DNA from: Mesoflavibacter sp.
GTDB lineage: Bacteria; Pseudomonadota; Alphaproteobacteria; UBA8366; Aestuariispiraceae
DNA length: 64,000 nucleotides
NCBI GenBank assembly: GCA_017792345.1
Contig: CP051228.1
Location: 4,843,658-4,907,657 of the forward strand
Direction of reading: 5' to 3'
Below the pieces are notes generated by a model that was not told the DNA's origin, ran no database searches, and worked only from the letters and a program-made list of their open reading frames with translations. Each line of letters begins with the position of its first letter. The first letter of the stretch is position 1. The translations under genes and the position numbers were made by a program. Below are positions 9,673-19,400 of this stretch, piece after piece.

Positions 9673-10732
9673 TGCCGGTCCCGTCCGCCGGGGCGGCCTT
9701 CTGCAACAGGTCCAACTGCGCGGCCGTCGTGGCGGGCATGTCGAGACCGATATAGGACCAGCCTTGCCGCGTCAGCATGCGGCCGCGCGGCGTGCGCTGC
9801 ACAAGTCCCTGCTGGATCAGAAAGGGCTCCACGACCTCTTCCAACACATCGCGCTCATTCCCCAAAGCCGCGGCAAGGGTTTCCGCCCCGACCGGTCCGC
9901 CGCCGTAATTCTCCGCGATATTACTGAGGTAGCGCCGGTCCATCGCGTCCAACCCGCGGGAATCCACATCCAGACGCAGCAGAGCCCGATCGGCGGCACC
10001 GGCATCGATCGCCCCCTCCCCCGCCACGGCGGCGAAGTCGCGGACTCGGCGCAGCAGACGGTTGGCGACGCGCGGCGTGCCCCGGCTGCGGCGGGCAACC
10101 TCGCGGGCACCGTCTTCGGTCATGTCCATGGACAGAACCCGCGCGGCGCGCCGGACGATTTCGGTCAGCTCGTCCTCGGTATAGAAATTCATATGCAGCG
10201 GAATGCCAAAGCGCTCGCGCAGCGGTGTGGTGATCAGACCGGCGCGCGTCGTCGCCGCGACCAGCGTGAATGGGGGCAGATCGATGCGCACGGACCGCGC
10301 TGCCGGCCCCTCCCCGATGATCAGGTCGAGCTGAAAATCCTCCATCGCCGGGTAGAGAATCTCTTCGACCGCCGGGGACAGGCGATGGATCTCGTCGATG
10401 AACAACACGTCGCGCGGCTGAAGATTGGTCAGCAGCGCCGCCAGATCGCCCGCCTTGGCGATGACCGGGCCGGAGGTCGCGCGGAAACCGACGCCCAGTT
10501 CGCGGCTGACGATCTGGGCCAGGGTGGTCTTGCCCAGACCGGGCGGCCCATAGAACAGCACATGGTCCATCGCCTCGCCGCGCCCGCGCGCCGCGTCGAC
10601 GAAGATCTTCAGGTTCTCCTTGACCGCACCTTGCCCCACGAACTCCGCGAGGGTCAGCGGGCGCACGGTGCTGTCGCGCTGATCTTCCTCGGCCGCCTGC
10701 GGGCTGACCATGCGGCCGTCCATATCGCTCAT
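9662..10732 (-). CDS. ruvB: Holliday junction branch migration ATPase RuvB
   Basis: AAA+ hexameric motor that drives branch migration with RuvA. It is 356 residues with an N-terminal [11 protein letters not shown] block, Walker A GPPGLGKT, the DEIHRL Walker B, and the C-terminal winged helix containing [12 protein letters not shown]. The start codon overlaps the ruvA stop (ATGA arrangement), indicating translational coupling. Confidence 0.98.
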   Translation of the reverse strand: MSDMDGRMVSPQAAEEDQRDSTVRPLTLAEFVGQGAVKENLKIFVDAARGRGEAMDHVLFYGPPGLGKTTLAQIVSRELGVGFRATSGPVIAKAGDLAALLTNLQPRDVLFIDEIHRLSPAVEEILYPAMEDFQLDLIIGEGPAARSVRIDLPPFTLVAATTRAGLITTPLRERFGIPLHMNFYTEDELTEIVRRAARVLSMDMTEDGAREVARRSRGTPRVANRLLRRVRDFAAVAGEGAIDAGAADRALLRLDVDSRGLDAMDRRYLSNIAENYGGGPVGAETLAAALGNERDVLEEVVEPFLIQQGLVQRTPRGRMLTRQGWSYIGLDMPATTAAQLDLLQKAAPADGTGNGK

Positions 10733-11343
10733 CGGCTAAGTTCCTTGAGCGCGCCCCGGATCAGGGCGGAGACGTCGCCGCCGCCGTCGCGGGACGCCTT
10801 GGCGACCGCCGTGAAGGCCTCGCTGCGGCCATAGCCGAGATTGATCAGGGCGGAAACCGCGTCCTCCGCGGCCCCGGCATCGGCCGCCGGCGCGGCATCG
10901 CCTTCTTTGGTGCCCTTGGCGGCGACCGGACCCAGCGCCATGCCGCCGACCTTGTCCTTCAATTCCGCGACAACCCTTTGCGCCAGTTTCGGACCGACGC
11001 CGTTGGCGCGCGCCACAGCGGCCTTGTCCTGTGCCGCCACCGCCTGCACCAGCGCCTCGGGCGTCAGCACGGAAAGGATGGCCAGGGCGACCCGGGCGCC
11101 GACCCCCTGAACGGTCAGCAGCAGGCGGAACCAGTCGCGGTCGCCCCGGTCCAGGAAGCCATACAGATTGATGTGATCCTCGCGGACATGGGTTTCGATT
11201 TCCAATCGAACCGCCTCGCCCCGTCCCGGCAGTTTCCCCAGGGTCCGCGACGAGCAGTGGACCAGATAGCCGACGCCCCCGACATCGATGATCACGGTAT
11301 CGTCGTCGACCTCGTCCAGGATGCCTTTCAGCCGCGCGAACAT
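10729..11343 (-). CDS. ruvA: Holliday junction DNA-binding protein RuvA
   Basis: Tetrameric protein that holds the four-way junction and regulates RuvB. The start at 11343 gives 204 residues beginning MFARLKGIL, the usual family N-terminus. It has the OB-fold, two helix-hairpin-helix segments ([16 protein letters not shown] and [16 protein letters not shown]) and a C-terminal RuvB-binding domain after an Ala-rich linker. In-frame codons up to 11433 lie inside the ruvC 3' end and are rejected. It is ten bases downstream of ruvC. Confidence 0.97.
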   Translation of the reverse strand: MFARLKGILDEVDDDTVIIDVGGVGYLVHCSSRTLGKLPGRGEAVRLEIETHVREDHINLYGFLDRGDRDWFRLLLTVQGVGARVALAILSVLTPEALVQAVAAQDKAAVARANGVGPKLAQRVVAELKDKVGGMALGPVAAKGTKEGDAAPAADAGAAEDAVSALINLGYGRSEAFTAVAKASRDGGGDVSALIRGALKELSR

Positions 11344-11353
11344 CCGAGCCCCC

Positions 11354-11857
11354 TCACCGCGCGCCGATGCCGGCGGCCCAGCGCCGGTCGGTGTCGGCGT
11401 GATGTCCGTGACAGATGGCAACGGCGAGGGCATCCGCCGCGTCCTCGCTGTCGGGATTGCAGCCGGGCAGCAGGGTACGGACCATGATGCCGATCTGATC
11501 CTTGGTCGCGCCGCCCGTTCCGACGACCGCCTGCTTCACCGATTTCGCGGCGTATTCCGAGACGGGCAGGCCGAACAGTGCGGGCACCAACAGGACCACA
11601 CCGCGCGCATGGCCCAGTTTCAAGGTCGTGCCCGGATTCTTGTTCAGGAAGGTTTCCTCGACCCCGGCCTCATCCGGCTGCCAGTCGCGGATGACCGCGC
11701 TTACGCCGTCATGAAGCGCCTTCAGACGGTCCGCCATGGCCCCGTCACTGGGCGGATGCACCGTCCCGCAGGCGACAAATCGCAGATGGCCGTCGCGGCT
11801 ATCCACGACGCCCCAGCCGGTATGCCGGAGACCCGGATCGAGACCGAGAATGCGCAT
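11354..11857 (-). CDS. ruvC: Crossover junction endodeoxyribonuclease RuvC
   Basis: Resolves Holliday junctions by symmetrical nicking. The start at 11857 yields 167 residues beginning MRILGLDPGLRHTGWG, with the first catalytic Asp in the LGLDPG motif. The acidic residues in the EETFLN segment and the C-terminal DAADALAVAICH block complete the RNase-H-like active site. First of the ruvCAB genes. Confidence 0.97.
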   Translation of the reverse strand: MRILGLDPGLRHTGWGVVDSRDGHLRFVACGTVHPPSDGAMADRLKALHDGVSAVIRDWQPDEAGVEETFLNKNPGTTLKLGHARGVVLLVPALFGLPVSEYAAKSVKQAVVGTGGATKDQIGIMVRTLLPGCNPDSEDAADALAVAICHGHHADTDRRWAAGIGAR

Positions 11858-11916
11858 CGCTCTTACCAAACTCCCCAAACCATGCGGCCGCAGGCCGGGG
11901 CAAATTGCGCCTCGGC

Positions 11917-12669
11917 CTAGCCGTTCGCGATCTTTTCCATCACCTCGTCGGAGATGTCGTAGTTCGCGTATACGTTCTGAACGTCGTCATTGTCGTCCAG
12001 ATTGTCGAGCAGACGTAGCAGCGATTCTGCCGCGTCGCCATCGACAGGTGTCAGATTCTGCGGTTTCCACACTAGCTTCGATTCGTCAGGCTCGCCGAAG
12101 CGTTCTTCCAACGCCTGGGAAACCTCACTCAAATCCTCCGCGGCGCAGATGATCTCATGCGCATCATCACCGCTGACGACATCTTCGGCCCCAGCTTCCA
12201 GTGCGGCCTCGAAGACAGTTTCGGCATCCGCCGCATCGCCTTTCAGAACGACCTGTCCGACCCGGTCGAACATGAAGGAAACGGAGCCGGTTTCCCCCAT
12301 ATTGCCGCCGCCCTTGTTGAAGATGGAGCGGATGTCCGCGGCCGAACGGTTTCTGTTATCGGTCAGGACGTCGACGATAATGGCGACGCCCGCCGGGCCA
12401 TAGCCTTCATAGCGGATTTCCTCGTAATCCACGCCGTCGCCGCCGCCGGCGCCTTTCTGGATCGCGCGTTCGATATTGTCCTTGGGCATCGACTGGGCGC
12501 GCGCAGTCTGGATCGCCAGGCGCAGGCGCGAATTGGAATCCGGATCGCCGCCGCCCATTTTGGCGGCAACCATGATTTCCTTCCCCAGTTTCGCGAAGAG
12601 CTGCGCGCGCTTTTTGTCCTGCGCGCCCTTGCGGTGCATGATGTTCTTGAATTTCGAATGGCCGGCCAT
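11917..12669 (-). CDS. yebC: YebC/PmpR-family regulator or translation factor
   Basis: The 250-residue protein starts [15 protein letters not shown], the invariant family start, at 12669. The frame stays open upstream to 12888, but that part has no YebC homology. YebC proteins bind DNA, and recent work also links them to relief of ribosome pausing at proline runs, which would suit the polyproline TolA in this cluster (inference). The yebC-ruvCAB order is widely conserved. Confidence 0.96.
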   Translation of the reverse strand: MAGHSKFKNIMHRKGAQDKKRAQLFAKLGKEIMVAAKMGGGDPDSNSRLRLAIQTARAQSMPKDNIERAIQKGAGGGDGVDYEEIRYEGYGPAGVAIIVDVLTDNRNRSAADIRSIFNKGGGNMGETGSVSFMFDRVGQVVLKGDAADAETVFEAALEAGAEDVVSGDDAHEIICAAEDLSEVSQALEERFGEPDESKLVWKPQNLTPVDGDAAESLLRLLDNLDDNDDVQNVYANYDISDEVMEKIANG

Positions 12670-12874
12670 GGTCTCACCATACGGATGTCCGGCCCCGATC
12701 TGACATGGTCGGCCGGAAGGTTGATTGTCTTTTGCCGATATCTCGCACAGATTAAATCTATTCGAACGGCCGGTCGGGATCGGTCCTATCCGCGAAGTTC
12801 GACCCCTCCGGCAATCGGCGGAGCAGTGATTATGCTCTTGCCGACGGTTTTGCAATGGCCGGATAGGAGAAACG

Positions 12875-12988
12875 ATGTTGCGTCGCAATACGATCCCTCG
12901 AACAATGAAGACTTGTATTGAGCGGCGTCTGGACCCTCCAGAGGTTCAAGATCGGACCCTACCCAGCTCTGCACAGGAAACAGCGTGA
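12875..12988 (+). CDS. Possible 37-residue leader peptide before the response regulator
   Basis: A short frame starting ATG at 12875 has an excellent ribosome site (AGGAGA, four bases before the start) and stops at 12986-12988, only seven bases before the response-regulator ATG. The regulator itself has almost no Shine-Dalgarno sequence. The peptide is Arg-rich with no recognised domain. Either it is a translated leader that couples translation of the regulator, or it is a chance frame. The rest of the 326-bp gap 12670-12995 shows no other gene and should hold the divergent yebC and regulator promoters. Confidence 0.35.
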   Translation: MLRRNTIPRTMKTCIERRLDPPEVQDRTLPSSAQETA

Positions 12989-12995
12989 TCAGCCG

Positions 12996-13478
12996 ATGGC
13001 CTTAGATTTCAGCCGCTTGAATGTGATGATTGTGGACGACAATCCCCATATGCGGATCCTCATTCGCGATATTCTTTTGGGGTTTGGGGTTAAGGATGTC
13101 GTCGAATGTCCGGACGGGTCGGAAGCCATCTCCGAATTGCGGCACCGGCCTGCCGACATCGTCATCGCGGATTGGATGATGGAGCCTTTGGACGGTCTGG
13201 ACTTTACCCGCCTGATCCGAACCGCGAATGACAGCCCCAGTCGATTTGTGCCGATCATCATGTTGACGGGACACACGGAACGCCATCGCATCGTCGAGGC
13301 CCGGGATGCGGGCGTCACCGAGTTTCTGGCAAAGCCGGTCACCGCCAATGGTTTGTACGCGCGGCTCCGAAGCGTGGTCGAAAACCCGCGGCAATTCGTG
13401 CAGACGCAATCCTTCTCCGGCCCTGACCGTCGGCGCCGCACAGAGGATGTCGACGGTCGCGACCGGCGCAAGGATTGA
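12996..13478 (+). CDS. Single-domain response regulator with basic tail
   Basis: A CheY-like receiver of 160 residues with the acidic pair D14-D15, phospho-acceptor D59 (in IADWMMEP), T91 and K113. No DNA-binding output domain follows; instead there is an Arg/Asp-rich tail containing GPDRRRR, seen after receivers in other alphaproteobacteria. It lies directly upstream of two HPt-like proteins, so it may exchange phosphate with them. The start at 12996 fits the receiver boundary; the frame upstream is open but lacks homology. Confidence 0.9.
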   Translation: MALDFSRLNVMIVDDNPHMRILIRDILLGFGVKDVVECPDGSEAISELRHRPADIVIADWMMEPLDGLDFTRLIRTANDSPSRFVPIIMLTGHTERHRIVEARDAGVTEFLAKPVTANGLYARLRSVVENPRQFVQTQSFSGPDRRRRTEDVDGRDRRKD

Positions 13479-13549
13479 ACCTGACGACAATCGGGGTAGA
13501 ATCAGTTCAAACAGTTGGGCCCTTTTGGATTATCGGATGTCAGGACGCG

Positions 13550-14062
13550 ATGAACGACGGTAACGGAAAGACCTCAAACGGAGCCGGTGCGCAGATTTTC
13601 TCGCCGCCGAACACCGTCCGGCAGAAGGTCACGGGCAGCGGCGGTCCGACACCGGAGATGCTGGCGAAAGCAGACGCTGCCATCAAAAAGATGACAGAGG
13701 ACTATCCATCCTGGGCCATCAACGAAGTGGACCGTCTCGGTGAACTGATCCAGTCAGAGGCCGACGATCAGACGCGGGACCAGGAGCGCCTGAAGGAGGC
13801 GTACAAGCTGTCCCACGACATGCGTGGCCAGGGTGGCAGTTTCGGATATCCGATGATCACCGGTGTGGCCGGGTCCTTCTGTAGTTTCGTCAATTCCTTG
13901 GACGCGATCGACGGCAAGGCGGTCGATATCCTGCAAGCCCATGTGAAGGCGATGCGGGCCGTGCTGCAGAATCGGATCGCCGGAGACGGCGGCCCGATCG
14001 GTGCAAAGATTCTGGACGGTCTGAACAAGGCCGTTGCGAAATACGCCGCAAACAAGGGCTGA
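13550..14062 (+). CDS. HPt-like phosphotransfer protein, copy 1
   Basis: A 170-residue all-helical, cytoplasmic protein. Residues about 32-165 form a domain with KLSHDMRGQGGSFGYP; H89 in that motif is the probable phosphorylated histidine of an HPt fold. The N-terminal 30 residues are disordered. It is about three-quarters identical over the domain to the next gene, so the pair is a tandem duplication. The start at 13550 is chosen because the alternative at 13475 overlaps the regulator gene and adds a segment with no counterpart in copy 2. No kinase domain is present. HPt assignment is from the motif and predicted helices, not from a search. Confidence 0.75.
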   Translation: MNDGNGKTSNGAGAQIFSPPNTVRQKVTGSGGPTPEMLAKADAAIKKMTEDYPSWAINEVDRLGELIQSEADDQTRDQERLKEAYKLSHDMRGQGGSFGYPMITGVAGSFCSFVNSLDAIDGKAVDILQAHVKAMRAVLQNRIAGDGGPIGAKILDGLNKAVAKYAANKG

Positions 14063-14235
14063 GTTCGCCCGAATTAACACTTAATAAATTTTCTTGCGGC
14101 AGATTGACGATCCATCCGGTTGGGTTGCGCCGTCTCTATTTTTCGTTTGAGCGCGAAGCCCGCCAAACCGGCGCCTATGCCGGTCCGGATTCGATTGTCG
14201 GTGCCCGACGGCAATGTGAACGCGAGTTATCCGGC

Positions 14236-14751
14236 ATGGCAAAAGACGATACGACCAAGCAAGGCACGGAACCGATGCGAGATGCTGTCATGAGAGACCT
14301 TCGCCCGATGGGCGTCCACAGCCGGGGCGGCCCCACGCCGGAAATGCTGGCGAAGGCGAATGCGACGATCGACAAGATGACCCAGGACTTCCCGAACTGG
14401 GCGAGCAAGGATGTCGACAAGCTGGATTCATTGCTGGCGGAAGTGGCGTCAGGAGATGCCGATCCGGCCATGATCAAGGATGTCTATAAGCTGGCCCATG
14501 ACATGCGCGGCCAGGGCGGCAGTTTCGGCTATCCGGTCGTCACCGGCGTGGCCGGGTCCTTCTGCAAATTCGTCAACAGTCTTGACGAGATCGACCAAGG
14601 CGCGATCGAAATCCTGCAGGCCCATGTGAAAGCGCTACGGGCGGTATTGCAGAACAAGATCGCCGGGGACGGAGGTCCGATCGGGGCCAAAATTCAGGAT
14701 GGCTTGGACCGCGCCATCGCCCGCTATCACGAAAAGCGCGCCGAAGGCTAA
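14236..14751 (+). CDS. HPt-like phosphotransfer protein, copy 2
   Basis: A 171-residue paralogue of the preceding gene. It shares GGPTPEMLAKA, the HDMRGQGGSFGYP motif with H88, and the C-terminal IAGDGGPIGAKI block; the N-termini differ. ATG at 14236 is used because the homology and the plausible length match copy 1; the frame extends upstream to 14104 without homology. A 173-bp gap after copy 1 could carry a separate promoter, so the copies may be expressed under different conditions. No partner histidine kinase is encoded nearby. Confidence 0.75.
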   Translation: MAKDDTTKQGTEPMRDAVMRDLRPMGVHSRGGPTPEMLAKANATIDKMTQDFPNWASKDVDKLDSLLAEVASGDADPAMIKDVYKLAHDMRGQGGSFGYPVVTGVAGSFCKFVNSLDEIDQGAIEILQAHVKALRAVLQNKIAGDGGPIGAKIQDGLDRAIARYHEKRAEG

Positions 14752-14766
14752 TCCGGTCAGGCCAGG

Positions 14767-15582
14767 CTATACCGGCCAAGCTCGGGACAGCCGCCCGCCA
14801 ACCCGGATCGGCAGGATCTTGGCCGCGAGTCCGGTCTTCGGATCGGTTTCCACCACCGTACCGCAGACGGTCGCGTCGCCTTCCGCAGGCTGCATGCGCG
14901 GCTTCGGCAATTGGTTCAGGAACCGGCCAAGCGACGCTTCCTTTTGCATGCCGATCACGCTGTCATAATCGCCGCACATCCCGGCATCGGTCTGATAGCC
15001 GGTGCCGTTCTCCAGGACATGCGCGTCTGCCGTCGGCACATGGGTATGGGTGCCGACAACCAGGCTCGCGCGGCCGTCGCAATAATGGCCGATGCCGTAC
15101 TTCTCCGACGTCGCCTCGCCATGCATGTCGACCAGCACGAAATCGAAGCCGCTTTCGGACGGCGTGGCGGCCGGCAGCGCGCTTTCCAGCACGTCGAACG
15201 GATTGTCCAGCAGTTCCATGAACAGCCGGCACATCACATTGATGACCAAGACCCTCGCGCCGTCGCGGGTTTCGAACAGGCCGACCCCGCGCCCCGGCGT
15301 GCCCTTGGGAAAGTTGGCCGGGCGCAGCAGGCGCGGCTCGTCATCGATGAACGGCAGAATTTCCGTGCGGTCCCAGGAATGGTTGCCGCCGGTGATGACA
15401 TCGACGCCGGCCTCGAACAGCTCCTCGCAATTCTTCGGGGAAATGCCGAAGCCGTGGGTCGCGTTCTCGCCATTCGCGACGACGAAGTCCAACCCGAGTT
15501 GCGCGCGCAGCCGCGGCACTTCCTCGATCACTGCCTCGCGGCCGGACCGGCCGACGATATCGCCCAAAAACATGACTTTCAC
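14767..15582 (-). CDS. YmdB/TIGR00282-family metallophosphoesterase
   Basis: Calcineurin-like phosphoesterase of 271 residues, a family whose Bacillus member hydrolyses cyclic nucleotides. Metal ligands are visible: D8 and the following GDIVG motif, GENATHG, and GNHSWD. The start is GTG at 15582, giving MKVMFLGD, the usual N-terminus, with AGAGGA eight bases upstream. It starts four bases after the 5-FCL stop, so the two genes are likely co-transcribed. Confidence 0.92.
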   Translation of the reverse strand: MKVMFLGDIVGRSGREAVIEEVPRLRAQLGLDFVVANGENATHGFGISPKNCEELFEAGVDVITGGNHSWDRTEILPFIDDEPRLLRPANFPKGTPGRGVGLFETRDGARVLVINVMCRLFMELLDNPFDVLESALPAATPSESGFDFVLVDMHGEATSEKYGIGHYCDGRASLVVGTHTHVPTADAHVLENGTGYQTDAGMCGDYDSVIGMQKEASLGRFLNQLPKPRMQPAEGDATVCGTVVETDPKTGLAAKILPIRVGGRLSRAWPV

Positions 15583-15586
15583 GACT

Positions 15587-16198
15587 TCATTCCTCTCCGG
15601 CCGGACGGAAGGCCCCCGCCTCCGTCACGATCCAATCCAGCGGCTGGTCGTAAACGCCGCGCGGGACAATGTCCACTTCCTGACCCGCGAAGGCGATGCC
15701 GACCGCCGTGACGGTCTTGGTCCGGCGCAGGGCTTCAAGACTGCGGTCATAGAAACCGCCGCCATAGCCCAACCGGTATCCGGCCCGGTCGAAGGCCAGC
15801 ATCGGGACGATCAGAATATCCGGCGCGACCGCCGGGGCGCTGTCCGCCGGAGCCTTGGTGCCGAAGGCTTCCGTCACCAGGGGATCGCCGGGCGACCACA
15901 GGCGGAATTCCAGCGGCTGGGCCGGGGCGATGACACAGGGCAGGCAAATCTTACAGCCGGCGCCACGCGCGGCTTCCAGCGCCGGCAGGACATCGATCTC
16001 GCTGCCGATGGGCAGAAAGCCGGATACGACGGTGCCAAGTTCTGGTCTCAACGCGCTCACGAAGATTTCCGCGACCCTTTCGGCGGCATGCTCGCCCGCC
16101 GCCTGTTTCGCCGCCTTGCGCACCGCGGACGCGGCCTTGCGCGCCGCGACCTTGATCTGTGCCAGGTCGCTGGAATCGTTCTTCGCCGTCTCGGTCAT
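15587..16198 (-). CDS. 5-formyltetrahydrofolate cyclo-ligase
   Basis: Converts 5-formyl-THF to 5,10-methenyl-THF with ATP. The product is 203 residues from ATG 16198, which has GGAG two bases upstream. The family signature RLGYGGGFYDRSL is present, as is the LPIGSEID segment for substrate contact. The gene follows the probable 6S RNA and zapA, an arrangement conserved across proteobacteria, where 6S and this enzyme share a transcript. Confidence 0.94.
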   Translation of the reverse strand: MTETAKNDSSDLAQIKVAARKAASAVRKAAKQAAGEHAAERVAEIFVSALRPELGTVVSGFLPIGSEIDVLPALEAARGAGCKICLPCVIAPAQPLEFRLWSPGDPLVTEAFGTKAPADSAPAVAPDILIVPMLAFDRAGYRLGYGGGFYDRSLEALRRTKTVTAVGIAFAGQEVDIVPRGVYDQPLDWIVTEAGAFRPAGEE

Positions 16199-16261
16199 GG
16201 CTCCGCCATTGTCTATGCCGACCACGGGGCCTCGGACGGCTTGGGTCTTCGGAAGGTTCGG

Positions 16262-16420
16262 GCGGGCGCGGCCACATCCGCCGTGGCCTCTTCTCTTATC
16301 CTCTGGAGCCTACAATAGTAGGTGGGCGCCGCGGTACCAGGACCTGGGTCCCGGCAGAGACAGCTCCCAAGAGGAGAGTATAGCCCCCGGGACAAGTTTG
16401 GCTTCACGCACGGCGCAGCA
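16262..16420 (-). ncRNA. ssrS: Probable 6S RNA
   Basis: The 239-bp space between zapA and the 5-FCL gene is where 6S RNA lies in many proteobacteria. On the minus strand a TATACT box (16379-16374) precedes a long imperfect stem: CTCTCCTCTTGG (16378-16367) can pair with CCAGAGGATAAGAG (16306-16293), enclosing a GC-rich bubble with the block CGGCGCCCACCTAC. A second hairpin (GGCCAC/GTGGCC) follows near 16285-16267. The ends are uncertain; the core is 16293-16378. The call rests on synteny and fold, not on a covariance search. Confidence 0.58.
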
Positions 16421-16431
16421 CGCGCCCGTGC
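16408..16431 (-). terminator. Hairpin after zapA
   Basis: GCACGG and CCGTGC, separated by 12 bases, form a GC-rich hairpin seven bases past the zapA stop and before the TATACT box of the probable 6S RNA. There is no U tract, so it may only attenuate. Confidence 0.35.
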
Positions 16432-16437
16432 CCTTAA

Positions 16438-16842
16438 TTAGGCATCTTCCAGCGATGCAGCAATAGAGGAGATGCGATCCGTCGCTGCGGCAAGCTGCGC
16501 TTCCAGCTCCGCGACACGGCGTTCGGCCGCTTCGGCGCGGGCTTCGGCAGCTTCCTCCCGGCCGTCATCGGCGGGGGCGGCGGCCGGGGCGGCGGCAGGG
16601 TTGGCAGCAGGTACCGACGCGCTCTGCCCGTCCAGTTCGGCGGCCAGATCGGCCATCCGGTCGACCAGCGAAAGACCGGCGATGACCAGCAGGCGCGTGT
16701 CCCCCACTTGGCCGATTGCAGTGGCCAGGCCGCTGACTTCTTCGTCAAGCGCCGCCGCCAATTCACGCAGGCGCGGTTCCTGACCGTCTTCGCAGGCGAC
16801 GGTATAGGGTCGCCCGTTGATCGAGATGGATACCTGAGCCAT
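16438..16842 (-). CDS. zapA: Cell division protein ZapA
   Basis: FtsZ-associated protein that bundles protofilaments. It is 134 residues with the family start MAQVSISINGRPYTVAC, then LAAALDEEVSG, and the dimerisation helix with LVIAGLSLVDRMADL. An Ala/Pro-rich linker and a C-terminal coiled coil make it somewhat longer than the E. coli protein (109 residues). It starts six bases after the coiled-coil gene upstream. Confidence 0.93.
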   Translation of the reverse strand: MAQVSISINGRPYTVACEDGQEPRLRELAAALDEEVSGLATAIGQVGDTRLLVIAGLSLVDRMADLAAELDGQSASVPAANPAAAPAAAPADDGREEAAEARAEAAERRVAELEAQLAAATDRISSIAASLEDA

Positions 16843-16848
16843 CGTTTC

Positions 16849-17175
16849 CTACTCCGCAGCCGGACCGGTTTCGAGCGCCGAGAGCAGATCATCCACCCGC
16901 GCGGTCGCGGCGTCGACCTTGCGCAGGGCCTGCCCGCGCCGCGTTTCGGCATCGCCGAGCGCGGACTTAAGGGACGCGTTTTCGGCTTTCAGGGTTGCGA
17001 CTTCTTCTCGCAGCGCTGTCAGTTCAGCCGCGCTTTCGTCTTCCACGGCAGCAGCCTGCGGGGCTTGCGCCGCCGCTTCAGCCGCGTCCTGGGCCGCCTG
17101 AACGCGGGCGTCGACAGCGTCCCGCAGGCGCGTCAGGGCGGCCTCCAGCTCGGCAGGCAAGGCGGGGTTGGTCAT
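16849..17175 (-). CDS. Small coiled-coil protein upstream of zapA
   Basis: A 108-residue protein that is almost entirely predicted helix, with a heptad-like stretch from about residue 48 to 90 (ELTALREEVATLKAEN). It resembles the DUF4164-type proteins that precede zapA in alphaproteobacteria. Its position suggests a division role, perhaps as a ZapB-like partner of ZapA, but that is inference. The N-terminal half is Ala-rich and low in complexity. Confidence 0.75.
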   Translation of the reverse strand: MTNPALPAELEAALTRLRDAVDARVQAAQDAAEAAAQAPQAAAVEDESAAELTALREEVATLKAENASLKSALGDAETRRGQALRKVDAATARVDDLLSALETGPAAE

Positions 17176-17363
17176 CGGCGCGAACCTTGTCGAATTTCCA
17201 TCGCTTCGAAACTAGGCCAAGCCGCCGCGCAGCGTCAACCGATCCGCGTGCGCCCATGCGTCCGGACAAATAGGCAGATTTCCGCGACGAATCGGTTGAC
17301 CGGATGGGTCGGTCTGGGCATGTTGCCGCCGCTTTCGACCCCCTACCAGGACAAGCGACAGAT

Positions 17364-19361
17364 ATGCCCGCAGCGCAAACCGACCAAGCCGCCCTGAAAC
17401 ACATGGCGAACGCCATCCGCGCCCTGTCCATGGACAGCGTGGAACGCGCCAAATCCGGCCATCCCGGCATGCCGATGGGCATGGCCGACGTCGCCACGGT
17501 CCTGTTTACGAAGTTCCTGAAGTATGACGCCGCCGCGCCGAACTGGCCGGATCGCGACCGCTTCGTTCTGTCCGCCGGGCACGGATCGATGCTGCAATAT
17601 TCGCTGCTGTATCTGACCGGCTACAAGGACATGTCGCTGGACGATCTGAAGAATTTCCGTCAGATCGGTTCCAAGACGGCCGGCCATCCGGAGTTCGGCC
17701 ATGCGTCCGGTATCGAGACCACGACCGGGCCGCTGGGCCAGGGTCTGGCCAACGCCGTCGGCATGGCGCTGGCGGAACGACTGCTGGCCGCACGCTTCGG
17801 CGACGATTTGGTCGATCACTATACCTATGTCATCGCCGGCGACGGCTGCCTGATGGAAGGGATCAGCCACGAGGCGATCTCGATGGCAGGCCATCTGAAA
17901 CTGTCGAAGCTGATTGTCCTGTTCGACGATAACGGCATTTCCATCGACGGTCCGACCTCGCTGTCCGTGTCGGACGATCAGGCTGCCCGCTTCAAGGCCT
18001 CGGGCTGGGATGTGCGCAGCGTCGACGGCCACGATCCGGAAGCGATCGAAAAAGCTATCAAGGCCGCCAAGCGCACCAAGAAACCGTCGATGATCGCCTG
18101 CAAGACGACGATCGGCTATGGCGCGCCCAAGAAGGCCGGGACCGCCGGCAGCCACGGCGCGCCGCTGGGTTCCGAAGAAATCGACGGCGCCCGCAAGGCG
18201 CTGGGCTGGAGTGACGCGCCCTATGACATTCCGGCCGACGTACTGGACGCCTGGCGCGCCGCCGGGGCCCAGGGCGCCAAGACCCGCGAAGCCTGGGAAA
18301 TCCGTCTGGCCGACGCCGATGCCGAAAAGCATGCTCAGTTCACCCGCGCCCTTGCCGGCAAGCTGCCGGAAGGTTGGGAAATCGCGCTGACCAAGTACAA
18401 GAAGAAGCTGTCGGAAGACGCGCCGAAACTGGCAACCCGCGCCGCCTCTCAGAAGGCATTGGAAGTCCTGACCGAGGCGATTCCGGAAATGATCGGCGGG
18501 TCCGCCGACCTGACCGGGTCGAACAACACCAAGACCCCGGCCACCGCGCCGATCTCCGCCGACGATTTCTCCGGCCGCTATGTCTATTACGGCGTTCGCG
18601 AGCACGGCATGGCGGCGGCGATGAACGGCATGGCGCTGCATGGCGGAATCATCCCCTATGGCGGCACCTTCCTGGTCTTCACCGACTATTGCCGGCCGTC
18701 AATCCGCCTGTCCGCCCTGATGGGGCAGCGCGTGGTCTATGTCATGACCCATGATTCGATCGGATTGGGTGAAGACGGGCCGACGCACCAGCCGGTGGAG
18801 CATCTGGCGGCCCTGCGCGCCATTCCGAATCTGAACGTCTTCCGCCCCTGCGACGCGGTCGAGACCGCCGAGTGCTGGGCCTTGGCGCTCAGCACGGAAG
18901 GCGCGCCGTCGGTCCTGGCACTGACCCGTCAGAACCTGCCGACGATCCGCACGATCCCGCAGGACGAGAACCTGTGCGCCCGCGGCGGTTACGTCATGCT
19001 GGAAGCAGCCGCCGGACCGCGCCAGGTCACGCTGCTGGCGACCGGGTCCGAGGTAGAAATCGCCGCCGAAGCGCGCGCCGCGCTGGAAGCGGACGGCATC
19101 GGCACGGCCGTCGTCTCCGTCCCGTGTTTCGAGCTGTTCGCGAAACAGGACGCCGCCTACCGCGAAAGCGTGCTGGGCAAGGGCGGCCTGCGCATAGGGA
19201 TCGAGGCCGCGATCCAACAGGGTTGGGAACCCTTGCTGGGTCAGGACGGTCTGTTCATTGGAATGAGCGGCTTCGGCGCGTCGGGTCCGTATGAGGCGCT
19301 GTACAAGCATTTCGGGATAACCGCGTCTGCGGTGGTGGATGCAGCCAAAAAGCGGCTGTGA
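17364..19361 (+). CDS. tkt: Transketolase
   Basis: Thiamine-diphosphate enzyme that moves two-carbon units between ketoses and aldoses in the pentose-phosphate and Calvin pathways. The product is 665 residues from ATG 17364. It has the N-terminal [14 protein letters not shown] block, the TPP motif beginning [13 protein letters not shown], the middle-domain [12 protein letters not shown], and [12 protein letters not shown]. It is full length and divergent from the zapA operon. It is followed 39 bp later by gap. Confidence 0.97.
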   Translation: MPAAQTDQAALKHMANAIRALSMDSVERAKSGHPGMPMGMADVATVLFTKFLKYDAAAPNWPDRDRFVLSAGHGSMLQYSLLYLTGYKDMSLDDLKNFRQIGSKTAGHPEFGHASGIETTTGPLGQGLANAVGMALAERLLAARFGDDLVDHYTYVIAGDGCLMEGISHEAISMAGHLKLSKLIVLFDDNGISIDGPTSLSVSDDQAARFKASGWDVRSVDGHDPEAIEKAIKAAKRTKKPSMIACKTTIGYGAPKKAGTAGSHGAPLGSEEIDGARKALGWSDAPYDIPADVLDAWRAAGAQGAKTREAWEIRLADADAEKHAQFTRALAGKLPEGWEIALTKYKKKLSEDAPKLATRAASQKALEVLTEAIPEMIGGSADLTGSNNTKTPATAPISADDFSGRYVYYGVREHGMAAAMNGMALHGGIIPYGGTFLVFTDYCRPSIRLSALMGQRVVYVMTHDSIGLGEDGPTHQPVEHLAALRAIPNLNVFRPCDAVETAECWALALSTEGAPSVLALTRQNLPTIRTIPQDENLCARGGYVMLEAAAGPRQVTLLATGSEVEIAAEARAALEADGIGTAVVSVPCFELFAKQDAAYRESVLGKGGLRIGIEAAIQQGWEPLLGQDGLFIGMSGFGASGPYEALYKHFGITASAVVDAAKKRL

Positions 19362-19400
19362 CAACAAGGACCAGTAACACTGGAAGGAAGGAGTATCGCC

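Noticed and set aside
12670..12888. N-terminal extension of yebC
   Set aside because: The invariant [15 protein letters not shown] start lies at 12669; the upstream codons have no family counterpart.
16262..16420. SRP (4.5S) RNA
   Set aside because: The conserved GGAAGCAGC-type loop of SRP RNA is absent.
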